This document shows positions 53,161 through 61,257 of a DNA stretch of 64,000 nt, piece after piece. Location of the stretch: the NCBI RefSeq assembly GCF_019303495.1, contig NZ_JAEVFI010000007.1, positions 1 through 64,000 on the forward strand, written 5' to 3'. This stretch comes from Streptomyces sp. JJ66 (GTDB lineage Bacteria > Actinomycetota > Actinomycetes > Streptomycetales > Streptomycetaceae). The position numbers were made by a program, and so were the translations under genes. The notes below the pieces were generated by a model. It had not been told where the DNA came from. It saw nothing but the letters and a program-made list of their open reading frames with translations, and ran no database searches. Position 1 is the first letter of the stretch; every line of letters begins with the position of its first letter.

Positions 53161-53670
53161 ATGGGTGAACGCCTGCCGCTGGCCCTCCGCATGCGGCGGC
53201 TGGTGCGCGAGCTGGCCAAGTTCGGGACGGTGGGGGCCTTCGGCGTCCTGGTCAACGTGGCCACCTTCAACCTGTGCCTGCACGTCTTCGGCCTGGCCAC
53301 CGTGCGTTCCGGCGTCATCGCGACGGCCGTGGCGGTCGCGACGAACTACCTGGGCAACCGCTACTGGACGTACCTGCACACGGCGAAGACCCGGGTGCGG
53401 CGGGAGGCGTCACTGTTCCTGCTGTTCAGCGGGGTGGGCCTGGTGATCGAGAACGGCGTGCTGGCGCTGTCGCACTACGGGCTGGGCTTCACCTCGCCGC
53501 TGGCGGACAACATCGCCAAGTACGGCGTGGGCCTGGGCCTGGGCACCGCGTTTAGGTTCTGGTCCTACCGGACGTGGGTCTTCCGGGGGCGGCGGTCAGC
53601 TGGTGACGTCGGCGAGGCTGACGACTTCCCGGCTGAGGAACAGCGCAAACACCGGCGGGTGCTGCTGTAG
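53161..53670 (+). CDS. GtrA-family membrane protein
   Basis: A 169-residue, four-helix membrane protein. After a basic head (MGERLPLALRMRRLVRELAK) come FGTVGAFGVLVNVATFNLCL, a second helix ending in ATNYLGNRYWTY, the family hallmark, a third (ASLFLLFSGVGLVIENGVLA) and a fourth (YGVGLGLGTAFRFWSYRTWV). GtrA proteins help move undecaprenyl-linked sugars across the membrane. ATG 53161 has only a weak GAAGA site; a GTG 19 codons upstream is an alternative. The last 75 bp overlap the end of the histidine kinase gene on the other strand. Confidence 0.88.
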   Translation: MGERLPLALRMRRLVRELAKFGTVGAFGVLVNVATFNLCLHVFGLATVRSGVIATAVAVATNYLGNRYWTYLHTAKTRVRREASLFLLFSGVGLVIENGVLALSHYGLGFTSPLADNIAKYGVGLGLGTAFRFWSYRTWVFRGRRSAGDVGEADDFPAEEQRKHRRVLL

Positions 53671-54903
53671 CAGCTCCAGGCGGCCCCCGTCGGCCTCGGC
53701 GAGATCGCGGGCGACGGCCAGGCCGAGACCGGTGGAGTTGTGCCCGCTGACGGTGCGCTCGAAGACGCGCGAGCCCAGCTGCGGATCGACGCCGGGCCCC
53801 TCGTCGGTGACCTCCACCACCACCTGGTTGCCGGTGACGCGGGTGCGCAGCGCCACCGTGCCCGCGCCGTGTACCAGGGCGTTCTCCACCAGCGTCGCGA
53901 GCACGGTGGCCACCGCGCCGGGCGTGCCGACCGCGCGCAGCCCGGCCTTGCCGGAGTGCACGATGGCCCGGCCCGCGCCCCGGTAGGCCGGGCGCCACTC
54001 CTCGACCTGCTGGAGCACCACCTCGTCCAGGTCGAAGCCGACGGCGGAGGTGGCGCGGGCGTCCCGGCTGTTGGTGAGCAGCCGCTCGACGACGTCGGTG
54101 AGCCGCTCGACCTGGGCGAGCGCGATGGCCGCCTCCTCGCGCACGGTCACCGGGTCGCCGCCGGCGGTGCCGGGGTGGGGCTCGCCGCCTTCGGGGTCGG
54201 GCTGGGAGGCGGTGTGGACGATCTCCTCCAGCCGCATCGACAGCGCGGTCAGCGGCGTGCGCAGCTGGTGGGAGGCGTCGGCGGCCAGGCGGCGCTCGGC
54301 GGTGAGCATGCGGGCGATCCGCTCGGCGCTGGCGTCCAGCACGTCGGCGACCCGGTCCAGCTCGGGCACGCCGTAGCGGCGGTGCCGGGGGCGGGGGTCG
54401 CCGGAGCCGAGGCGTTCGGCGGTCTCGGCGAGGTCGGTGAGCGGGGCTGCGACGCGGCGGGCCTGGCGCACGGCCAGCAGCGCGGCGGCCACGATCGTCA
54501 GCGCGGCGACGGCCAGGATGATCATCAGGATGCGTCCCACCTCGTCGGTGACGACGCTGCGCGGCTGCCGCACCACGACGGTCTCGCCGCTGCCGCCGGT
54601 CTCCCGCCCCTCGATCACCTCACCGGTGGGCCGCTCGCCGTGCTCGATGGGGGGCTGGCCAGGCAGGTCGATGCGCACATACCGGTCGGCGGGCACGGCG
54701 CTGCGCATCGTCTCGCCGGTGACCCGCTCCCCCGCCGCGAGTCGCGCCTCCACGACCGCGACCAGCCGCGCGGCCTCCGACTGCGTCGTCTCGTGGGCGC
54801 TGCGCTCGATGGCCTGCGTCTCGATGATGACGATCGAGGTGCCGAAGACGGCGATGACGACGAGGACGACGGCGAGCGTGGAGTTGATCAGGCGGCGGCG
54901 CAT
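53596..54903 (-). CDS. Sensor histidine kinase
   Basis: A 435-residue membrane kinase. Two membrane helices (about 7-28 and 124-145) enclose a short external sensor of roughly 95 residues. HAMP covers about 146-200. The phosphorylated residue is His212 in DASHQLRTPLTALSMRLEE, and the ATP-binding domain has LVENALVHGAG, DEGPGVDPQLG and GHNSTGLGLAVARDLAEADG. It is encoded 39 bp after its response regulator on the same strand. The signal is unknown. The 3' end overlaps the opposing GtrA gene by 75 bp. Confidence 0.93.
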   Translation of the reverse strand: MRRRLINSTLAVVLVVIAVFGTSIVIIETQAIERSAHETTQSEAARLVAVVEARLAAGERVTGETMRSAVPADRYVRIDLPGQPPIEHGERPTGEVIEGRETGGSGETVVVRQPRSVVTDEVGRILMIILAVAALTIVAAALLAVRQARRVAAPLTDLAETAERLGSGDPRPRHRRYGVPELDRVADVLDASAERIARMLTAERRLAADASHQLRTPLTALSMRLEEIVHTASQPDPEGGEPHPGTAGGDPVTVREEAAIALAQVERLTDVVERLLTNSRDARATSAVGFDLDEVVLQQVEEWRPAYRGAGRAIVHSGKAGLRAVGTPGAVATVLATLVENALVHGAGTVALRTRVTGNQVVVEVTDEGPGVDPQLGSRVFERTVSGHNSTGLGLAVARDLAEADGGRLELLQQHPPVFALFLSREVVSLADVTS

Positions 54904-54942
54904 GCGGGCTGTCCCGGTGGGGTCGGTTCTTCGTCCGGTGGG

Positions 54943-55632
54943 TCAGTTCTTCTCGAAGCGGAAGCCGACGCCGCGCACGGTGGTGATGTAGCGCGGGTTG
55001 CCCGCGTCGTCACCGAGCTTCTTGCGCAGCCAGGAGATGTGCATGTCGAGCGTCTTGGTGGACGACCACCAGGTGGTGTCCCACACCTCGCGCATCAGCT
55101 GGTCCCGGGTGACGACCCGGCCAGCGTCGCGTACCAGCACCCGCAGCAGGTCGAACTCCTTGGCGGTGAGCTGAAGTTCCTCCTCACCGATCCAGGCGCG
55201 GTGCGACTCGACGTCGATGCGCACCCCGTGCGTGGCCAGGGGCTGGGGAGCGGGGTGGGCCGTCTCGGCGGTGCCCCGGCGCAGCAGGGCGCGGACGCGG
55301 GCGAGCAGCTCGGCCAGGCGGAACGGCTTTTTGACGTAGTCGTCGGCGCCCGCGTCCAGGCCGACGACGGTGTCCACCTCGTCCGCGCGGGCGGTGAGCA
55401 CCAGCACCGGGAAGGTCCAGCCCTCGGTGCGCAGCCTGCGGCAGACCTCCAGTCCGTCCATGCCCGGCAGTCCGAGGTCGAGCACCACGAGGTCAACGTC
55501 CCCGCGCAGCCCGGTCTCCAGCGCGGCGGGGCCGTCCTCGCGCACCTCCACCTCGTACCCCTCCCGGCGCAGCGCGCGGGCGAGCGGCTCGGAGATGGAC
55601 GCGTCATCCTCGGCGAGCAGTACTCGGGTCAT
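54943..55632 (-). CDS. OmpR/PhoB-family response regulator
   Basis: A 229-residue regulator. The receiver has acidic Glu8-Asp9-Asp10, phospho-acceptor Asp52 in VVLDLGLPGMDG and Lys102 in DDYVKKPF. The winged-helix effector (about 130-229) shows LTAKEFDLLRVLVRDAGRVV and TLDMHISWLRKKLGDD with YITTVRGVGFRFE, the recognition helix and wing. ATG 55632 lies 6 nt after TACCAT, and the longer upstream frame is unlike protein. It is co-transcribed with the sensor kinase. The divergent POT transporter gene is a possible target. Confidence 0.95.
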   Translation of the reverse strand: MTRVLLAEDDASISEPLARALRREGYEVEVREDGPAALETGLRGDVDLVVLDLGLPGMDGLEVCRRLRTEGWTFPVLVLTARADEVDTVVGLDAGADDYVKKPFRLAELLARVRALLRRGTAETAHPAPQPLATHGVRIDVESHRAWIGEEELQLTAKEFDLLRVLVRDAGRVVTRDQLMREVWDTTWWSSTKTLDMHISWLRKKLGDDAGNPRYITTVRGVGFRFEKN

Positions 55633-56057
55633 GGCCCGATGGTAGTCCCGCTGGCCAGGGGCTCGGGCGGGGACGCCCGGGGCCGCTCCCCCAGCCGCGC
55701 GCACCCCGGACCACTCCAGTGGTCTAGCCCGCGCTCCGGCGGCCGGAACGGACTTCCACCATGGAAAGCGTCGAGTAAAGCCGTTCTTTACCTGTGATTC
55801 ACATCTCATCGATCTTCGGTCGGTGTGTGGGTCTGGCGTAAAGTGACTGCGCTCCCCCGCTGGGGAGCCCCGGGCCGTGCCGGACGCGGACCGGCGGAAC
55901 CGCCGCCGGGACGCCTCTTCCCGCACGGCCCCTGAGCGGCCGGGACGGACCACCCGGCCGTCTTCCTGTGCGGACCGGCGCCACCGGCCCGCGGCACCCC
56001 CGTCCGGGCGCGCGCTCCCACCCTGTGACGTGCGCCTTGAACCCACAAGGAACCCCC
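55633..56057. promoter_or_regulatory. Divergent region between the response regulator and the POT transporter
   Basis: 425 bp. The response-regulator side has a -10-like TACCAT. AT-richer sequence at 55780-55845 includes TAAAGT (55839-55844), which might be the transporter -10. GCTCCCC (55851-55857) and GGGGAGC (55862-55868) then form a 7-bp hairpin with a 4-base loop at the start of the inferred long leader. The rest is GC-rich and holds no gene I can support. Confidence 0.45.
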
Positions 56058-57560
56058 ATGGCGTCCAGCATGACGAAGGACGGCGCCCGCCCCAGCGGCG
56101 AAGCCACCTTCTTCGGCCACCCGCGCGGTATGGCCACCCTCTTCATGACGGAGATGTGGGAGCGCTTCTCCTGGTACGGGATGCGCGCCATCCTGGTGCT
56201 CTACCTGATCGAGGGCGTACTCGACGGCCCGCTGGAGGACCGCAAGGCCCTCGCGGCGGCGATCTACGGCGTCTACAACGCCGTCGTCTACATGACCTCG
56301 ATGCCCGGCGGCTGGGTGGCCGACCGGCTGTGGGGCGCCCGCAAGACCGTGCTCGTCGGCGGCATCATCATCGCCTGCGGCCACTATGTGCTGGCCATCC
56401 CGAACGACGCCGTCTTCTTCCTGGGCCTGGCCCTCATCGCGGCGGGCACCGGCCTGCTGAAGCCGAACATCTCCGCGATGGTCGGCGGGCTGTACGAGGG
56501 GCAGTCCAGCGCCCGCCGCGACGCCGGTTTCACGCTGTTCTACATGGCGATCAACATCGGCGCCCTGGCCGCGCCGCTGGTCGTCGGCACCCTGGGCCAG
56601 AAGGTCAACTGGCACCTGGGGTTCGGTGTCGCCGGGGTGGGCATGACGCTGGCCGTCGTCCAGTACGTGCTGGGCGGCAGGCATCTGGGCGAGGTCGGCC
56701 GCGTGCCGGCGAACCCGGCCTCGCAGGAGGAGAAGCGCCGCGTGCTGGGCCGCGCCGCGCTGTGGGCCGGGGTCGCGGTGGCGGCGCTGGTGCTCGACCT
56801 CGTGCTGGGCACGTTCACGATCGAGCACATCGTCAACGCGCTGGCCGTCCTCGGCATCGTGCTGCCGATCGGCTACTTCTGGATGATGTTCCGCAGCCCG
56901 AAGCTGTCGGCGGCGGACCGGCCGAAGATCGTCGCCTTCGTGTGGTTCTTCGTCACCGCCGTGCTGTTCTGGATGATCTACGACCAGTCCGGCTCGCTGC
57001 TGACGATCTTCGCGGACACCAAGACCGACCGGGGCATCGGCGGCTGGGAGTTCCCCGCGTCCTGGTTCCAGTCGGTGAACCCGGTCTACGTGATCATTCT
57101 GGCGCCGGTGTTCGCCGCGCTGTGGGTGCGGCTGGCCCGGCGCGAGAGGGAGCCGAGCACGCCGGTGAAGTTCGCCCTGGCGATGCTGCTCATCGGCGGC
57201 TCCTTCGGCCTGATGGGCCTGGCGGGCGCGGCGGCCGCCAGCAGCGACGGCGGCCGGGTGACGGTGTTCTGGCTGCTGGGCGTCTACCTCGTCCAGACGC
57301 TCGGGGAGATGTGCCTGTCCCCGGTGGGCCTGTCGCTGTCCACCAAGCTCGCGCCGAAGGAGTTCGTCAGCCAGGTCATGGGCCTGTGGTTCCTGGCGAC
57401 GGCCACCGGCAACGCCCTCAACGGCTGGGTGACCCGGCTGAACGGGCCGCTCGGCGACGTCGCGTACTACAGCATGTGGGCCGTCGTCGCGGTGGCGGCG
57501 GGCCTGGCCTTCCTGGCCGGTTCGCGCAAGCTGCGCTCGCTGATGGGCGACGTCAGGTAG
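56058..57560 (+). CDS. Proton-dependent oligopeptide transporter (POT/PTR family)
   Basis: A 500-residue, roughly 14-helix importer of di- and tripeptides driven by the proton gradient. TEMWERFSWYGMRAIL near the start is the family's ExxERFxYYG motif, and FYMAINIGALAAPLVVGTLG is the PTR2 signature in helix 5. The end carries LCLSPVGLSLSTKLAPKEFV. ATG 56058 has AAGGAA at 6 nt. It lies alone between the two-component system and the sigma-factor switch and ends in a very strong terminator. Confidence 0.95.
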   Translation: MASSMTKDGARPSGEATFFGHPRGMATLFMTEMWERFSWYGMRAILVLYLIEGVLDGPLEDRKALAAAIYGVYNAVVYMTSMPGGWVADRLWGARKTVLVGGIIIACGHYVLAIPNDAVFFLGLALIAAGTGLLKPNISAMVGGLYEGQSSARRDAGFTLFYMAINIGALAAPLVVGTLGQKVNWHLGFGVAGVGMTLAVVQYVLGGRHLGEVGRVPANPASQEEKRRVLGRAALWAGVAVAALVLDLVLGTFTIEHIVNALAVLGIVLPIGYFWMMFRSPKLSAADRPKIVAFVWFFVTAVLFWMIYDQSGSLLTIFADTKTDRGIGGWEFPASWFQSVNPVYVIILAPVFAALWVRLARREREPSTPVKFALAMLLIGGSFGLMGLAGAAAASSDGGRVTVFWLLGVYLVQTLGEMCLSPVGLSLSTKLAPKEFVSQVMGLWFLATATGNALNGWVTRLNGPLGDVAYYSMWAVVAVAAGLAFLAGSRKLRSLMGDVR

Positions 57561-57575
57561 GCGCCCCGCACAGCA

Positions 57576-57620
57576 GACGGCGGTGGGCCGGAACCCGGGA
57601 GGTTCCGGCCCACCGCCGTC
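57576..57620 (+). terminator. Terminator of the POT transporter gene
   Basis: A perfect 20-bp stem: GACGGCGGTGGGCCGGAACC (57576-57595) with its complement at 57601-57620 and a five-base loop. It is the strongest hairpin in the window, 15 nt after the stop, and also faces the convergent anti-sigma gene. Confidence 0.85.
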
Positions 57621-57668
57621 AGCTGGCGTAGGTGCGGGTGCGCACGGGGCTGCCGTCCGGCCCGGCGG

Positions 57669-58226
57669 TTACAGCGCTGGCGTCAGCTCGGCCCAAACGG
57701 TCTTGCCGACGCCGTCGGGGGCGTAGGCGACGCCCCAGTTCTTGCACAGGCGCTCGACGATGAACATGCCGTGCCCGCCCGGGCGCCCGGCCTGGTGCGG
57801 CGTGCGCGGTGCGGGCTCGCCGGAACCGGCGTCGGTGACCTCCAGGCGCAGCCCCGCGTCCTCGCGGGCGATGCGCACCTCCTGTGGCCCTCCGGCGTGC
57901 AGGCAGGCGTTGGTGACCAGCTCGGAGACGACGAGCAGCACGTCCTCGGCGGCGGCCTGCGCCTGGGGGTCGGGCGCGGGCAGCCAGCCCCAGTCCCGCA
58001 GGGCCTCCCGGGTGAAGTCACGGGAGCGCTGGACGGCACCGCTGACGCCCACGAGCCGCAGTCGGCGCAGCTGGTGCGCCGCGCCCCGGCCCGGCCCGGC
58101 TGGCGCCGTGGCGTGCGGAGGGGTACCGGCCACGCCCGGAGCCACGGAGGCGGCGGACGCGGGCTGCGGAGCCTCCTTGGGCTCCGGGCCCCGCTCGCCC
58201 GCCGCAGAGGGCCGGGTGGTGCTCAT
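57669..58226 (-). CDS. Anti-sigma factor kinase (RsbW/SpoIIAB-like ATPase)
   Basis: A 185-residue protein with a disordered Ala/Pro-rich head of about 50 residues and a GHKL ATPase domain. The N box is SELVTNACLHA with Asn106, the G1 box is TDAGSGEP with Asp132, and a Gly-rich lid (AGRPGGHGMFIVERL) follows. Such proteins bind and silence a SigB-type sigma factor and phosphorylate its antagonist. The gene follows the STAS antagonist gene and lies opposite the sigma gene, matching the PrsI-ArsI-SigI type module described in S. coelicolor. The partner assignment is inference. Confidence 0.88.
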   Translation of the reverse strand: MSTTRPSAAGERGPEPKEAPQPASAASVAPGVAGTPPHATAPAGPGRGAAHQLRRLRLVGVSGAVQRSRDFTREALRDWGWLPAPDPQAQAAAEDVLLVVSELVTNACLHAGGPQEVRIAREDAGLRLEVTDAGSGEPAPRTPHQAGRPGGHGMFIVERLCKNWGVAYAPDGVGKTVWAELTPAL

Positions 58227-58378
58227 CAGTGCTTCACCTCACCGGTACACCGAGTGTTTCTCACCGTCCGCCCTACGCGCGGGGAAACGGCCGCCAACAG
58301 ATACAGAAGGTCTCCTGCCCGGAGGTGCCCAGGGAACACCCATGGATTCCCCGGGCACCGTGTGACGCGGCTAACGCC

Positions 58379-58762
58379 TCACCCGCCGGGCAGGCCGTGC
58401 AGCGCGTCATCCAGGGTGTCGTGGACGGCGAAGACCGCGCCCGCGCCGGTGATCTCGAAGACGCGCGCCACGGCGGACCGCATCGCGGCCAGGTGGACGC
58501 GGCCCCCGGCTTCCTCGGCCGCCAGCCGGGCGCTCAGGAGCACGTTGAGCCCGGTGGAGTCGCAGAACTCCAGACCCGAGCAGTCCACCACCAGATGGAT
58601 GCATCCGTTGTGTACGGATTCCTCCAGTGGCGCACGCAACAGGTCCGCCGTGTGGTGGTCAAGCTCACCTTCCGGGGTGACGACGGCGAGGGAACCGTGC
58701 CGGCGCACCCTGACCGCCAGCCGACTCCGGTGACTGGTACTCCCGGGCACCGCGCGGTCCAT
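58379..58762 (-). CDS. Anti-sigma factor antagonist (STAS domain)
   Basis: A 127-residue protein. The STAS fold is clear: LAVVTPEGELDHHTADLLRA, IHLVVDCSGLEFCDSTGLNV with Ser69 as the conserved phosphorylation site, and a C-terminal helix. When dephosphorylated it would pull the anti-sigma kinase off the sigma factor. ATG 58762 has GGAAGAG at 6 nt; a GTG two codons upstream abuts the same site and is less likely. It is co-directional with the anti-sigma gene, 152 bp apart, and divergent from the sigma gene. Confidence 0.9.
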   Translation of the reverse strand: MDRAVPGSTSHRSRLAVRVRRHGSLAVVTPEGELDHHTADLLRAPLEESVHNGCIHLVVDCSGLEFCDSTGLNVLLSARLAAEEAGGRVHLAAMRSAVARVFEITGAGAVFAVHDTLDDALHGLPGG

Positions 58763-58815
58763 GCCCACCTCTTCCGCCTTTCACGGCCGCTTCCCGAAGG
58801 AGACGGCTGTTGCTT

Positions 58816-58842
58816 CTACCCCCGTGTTCACACGTTCGAACC
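58816..58842 (-). promoter_or_regulatory. Possible SigB-type promoter of the antagonist gene
   Basis: On the minus strand GGTT (58842-58839) and GGGTAG (58821-58816) are separated by 17 nt, resembling the GNNT-N14-16-GGGTAC/T pattern of Streptomyces SigB-like factors but with a longer spacer and an imperfect last base. It lies 53 nt before the STAS gene start. If real, the module would be autoregulated. Confidence 0.3.
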
Positions 58843-59043
58843 CTACGCCTTGACGTCCCGCACCGGTACCGGGGCAAACGACCCGAGGCAACCTAACCGG
58901 ACATACCGCACTTGCCGTGCCCCCGCAACACCGGATAGGTCTATGAGGGAAGCGGACCAGCACGTCAGCCATGGAGGCGCCGCACCTCGCAGTGCACGTC
59001 ACGGCTCCGGCAGCCATATGCCGGTCAACAATGGAGGACCACC

Positions 59044-59967
59044 ATGTCACCCCAGCCCGCCGAGGTGCGCCCCGCGCGCGTCACCCCCGAGGAGACCGGG
59101 AAGGTCGCCGAGGGCCACGCGCTCGCGACGGACGACACCGCACTGGACGACCTCGACGGTGAGCTGTCCGGGCTTCCCGCGATCCCCCCGTACGACGAGG
59201 TGGGAGCGGTTGACGCCCGCGCCCTGTCCAAGACGCTGTTCGAGCGCCTGGCCACCCTGGACGAAGGCACGCCGGAATTCTCCTACGTGCGCAACACCCT
59301 CATCGAGCTGAACCTGGCGCTGGTGAAGTTCGCCGCCACGCGTTTCCGCTCCCGCAGCGAGCCGATGGAGGACATCGTCCAGGTCGGCACGATCGGCCTG
59401 ATCAAGGCCATCGACCGCTTCGAGCCGGGACGCGGCGTGGAGTTTCCGACGTTCGCGATGCCGACGATCATCGGCGAGATCAAGCGGTTCTTCCGGGACA
59501 CCTCCTGGTCCGTGCGGGTGCCGCGCCGCCTCCAGGAGCTGCGCCTGGACCTGGCCAAGGCCGGGGACGAACTGGCCCAGCAGCTCGACCGCGCGCCGAC
59601 CGTCGCCGAGCTGGCCCAGCGGCTGAACCTCTCCCGCGAGGAGGTCGTCGAGGGCATGGCGGCCAGCAACGCCTACACCGCCAGCTCGCTGGACGCGCAG
59701 CCCGAGGAGGACGACGCCGAGGGCGCCCTCGCCAGCCGCATCGGGTACGAGGACCACGGCCTTGAGGGCATCGAGTACATCGAGTCGCTCAAGCCGATGA
59801 TCGCCGAGCTGCCCGAGCGCGACCGGCGCATCCTCTCGCTGCGCTTCGTCGCGGGCATGACGCAGTCGGAGATCGGCGAGGAGCTGGGCATCTCGCAGAT
59901 GCACGTCTCCCGCCTGCTCGCCCGCACCCTCACCCGCCTGCGCAAGGGGCTGACCGTCGAGGAGTAG
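59044..59967 (+). CDS. SigB/SigF-family RNA polymerase sigma factor
   Basis: A 307-residue group 3 sigma factor. A loose head of ~60 residues precedes region 2 (RNTLIELNLALVKFAATRFR, DIVQVGTIGLIKAIDRFEPG, FPTFAMPTIIGEIKRFFRDT), region 3 (VPRRLQELRLDLAKAGDELA, RAPTVAELAQRL) and region 4 (LPERDRRILSLRFVAGMTQS, EIGEELGISQMHVSRLLART). ATG 59044 follows GGAGG at 6 nt. With the two divergent switch genes it forms a partner-switching module for stress or osmotic response. Of the several SigB paralogues in Streptomyces it best fits SigI by gene order; that is recalled synteny. Confidence 0.93.
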   Translation: MSPQPAEVRPARVTPEETGKVAEGHALATDDTALDDLDGELSGLPAIPPYDEVGAVDARALSKTLFERLATLDEGTPEFSYVRNTLIELNLALVKFAATRFRSRSEPMEDIVQVGTIGLIKAIDRFEPGRGVEFPTFAMPTIIGEIKRFFRDTSWSVRVPRRLQELRLDLAKAGDELAQQLDRAPTVAELAQRLNLSREEVVEGMAASNAYTASSLDAQPEEDDAEGALASRIGYEDHGLEGIEYIESLKPMIAELPERDRRILSLRFVAGMTQSEIGEELGISQMHVSRLLARTLTRLRKGLTVEE

Positions 59968-59987
59968 GGCACGCGGACCCGCCCGGC

Positions 59988-61166
59988 TCAGCGGTGCCAG
60001 ACGCGCGCCCCGCGCTGCCACACGTCGCTGACCAGCGGCACGCCCGGCCGGTAGGCGAGGTGGACGTGGCTGGGCGCGTCCAGCAGCACCACGTCCGCGC
60101 GCGCCCCCGGCCGCAGGCGGCCCACGTCGTCGCGGCGCAGCGCGGCGGCACCGCCCACGGTGGCGGACCACACCGCCTCATCCGGTGTCATGCCCATCTC
60201 GCGCACCGCGACGGCGACGCAGAACGGCATGGAGCTGGTGAAGGACGAGCCGGGGTTGCAGTCGGTGGACAGCGCCACGGTGACGCCCGCGTCGAGCAGG
60301 CGCCGCGCGTCGGGGTAGGGAGCGCGGGTGGAGAACTCGCAGCCCGGGAGCAGGGTGGCGACGGTGCTGCCCCCGGCGAGCGCGGCCACGTCGGCGTCGG
60401 TCAGGTGGGTGCAGTGGTCGGCGGAGGCGGCGCCCAGTTCGACGGCGAGCTGGACACCGGGCCCGGGGCCGAGCTGGTTGGCGTGCACGCGCGGGACCAG
60501 GCCGCGCGCCATGCCCGCGGTGAGCACGGCGCGGGCCTGGTCGCCGTCGAACGCGCCGCGCTCGCAGAACACGTCCACCCAGCGGGCGTGCGGCGCGCAG
60601 GCGTCCAGCATGGGGCCGGTGACCAGCCCGACGTATCCGGCCACGTCGTCGGCGTACTCGGGTGCGGCCACGTGGGCGCCGAGGTAGGTGACCTCCTCCA
60701 GCCGGGCGGCGGCGATCCGCAGGGCGCGCGCCTCCTCGGCCGGGGTGAGCCCGTACCCGGACTTGGTCTCCAGCGTGGTGGTGCCCTGGCGCAGCGCCTC
60801 GCGCACGTACCGCTCCAGCGTCGCGGCCAGTTCGGCGTCGCTCGCGGCCCGGGTGGCGGCGACCGTCGTGCGGATGCCGCCCGCGCTGTAGGGGCGCCCG
60901 GACATGCGGGCGTTGAACTCCTCGGTGCGGTCACCGGCGAAGACCAGGTGCGAGTGGGAATCGACGAACCCGGGCAGCGCGGCCCGCCCCTCGGCGTCGC
61001 AGGCGGTGTCGGCGGCGGGCGCCCGCCCCTGCGGCCCGACCCAGGCGACGTGCTCGCCCTCGATCACGACGGCGGCGTCCCGCAGGAGGCCGAGCGGTCC
61101 CTGGCCCAGCTCCGGGTCGCCGGTGGCCAGGCTGCCGATGTTGCGGATGACGGTGGTCGCGGCCAC
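59988..61166 (-). CDS. hutI: Imidazolonepropionase
   Basis: Hydrolyses imidazolone propionate to formiminoglutamate in histidine breakdown. The 392-residue amidohydrolase shows the metal ligands in [12 protein letters not shown] (near 75-87), the substrate loop [41 protein letters not shown] and [19 protein letters not shown] 61166 ([11 protein letters not shown]) follows AAGGAG at about 8 nt. It is the last gene of the hutU-M20-hutF-hutI run and converges on the sigma-factor gene with a 20-bp gap. Confidence 0.95.
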   Translation of the reverse strand: MAATTVIRNIGSLATGDPELGQGPLGLLRDAAVVIEGEHVAWVGPQGRAPAADTACDAEGRAALPGFVDSHSHLVFAGDRTEEFNARMSGRPYSAGGIRTTVAATRAASDAELAATLERYVREALRQGTTTLETKSGYGLTPAEEARALRIAAARLEEVTYLGAHVAAPEYADDVAGYVGLVTGPMLDACAPHARWVDVFCERGAFDGDQARAVLTAGMARGLVPRVHANQLGPGPGVQLAVELGAASADHCTHLTDADVAALAGGSTVATLLPGCEFSTRAPYPDARRLLDAGVTVALSTDCNPGSSFTSSMPFCVAVAVREMGMTPDEAVWSATVGGAAALRRDDVGRLRPGARADVVLLDAPSHVHLAYRPGVPLVSDVWQRGARVWHR

Positions 61167-61207
61167 GGGGCTGGCTCCTTGACGTGGTGGCGGGATGCAG
61201 GGCAGGC

Positions 61208-61253
61208 GGTGCGGGGGCGGCAGGGCGGGCGGTGCGGGGGCGGCAGGGCGGGC
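61208..61253. repeat. Two perfect 23-bp tandem repeats between hutF and hutI
   Basis: GGTGCGGGGGCGGCAGGGCG plus GGC (23 bp) is repeated exactly at 61208-61230 and 61231-61253, directly after the hutF stop. The tract is purine-rich and may have arisen by slippage. It leaves the hutI ribosome binding site intact. Confidence 0.85.
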
Positions 61254-61257
61254 GGCG

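Noticed and set aside
58834..58843. tRNA T-loop-like GTTCGAACCC
   Set aside because: The flanking bases cannot form a T stem, and no acceptor or anticodon arm is present.
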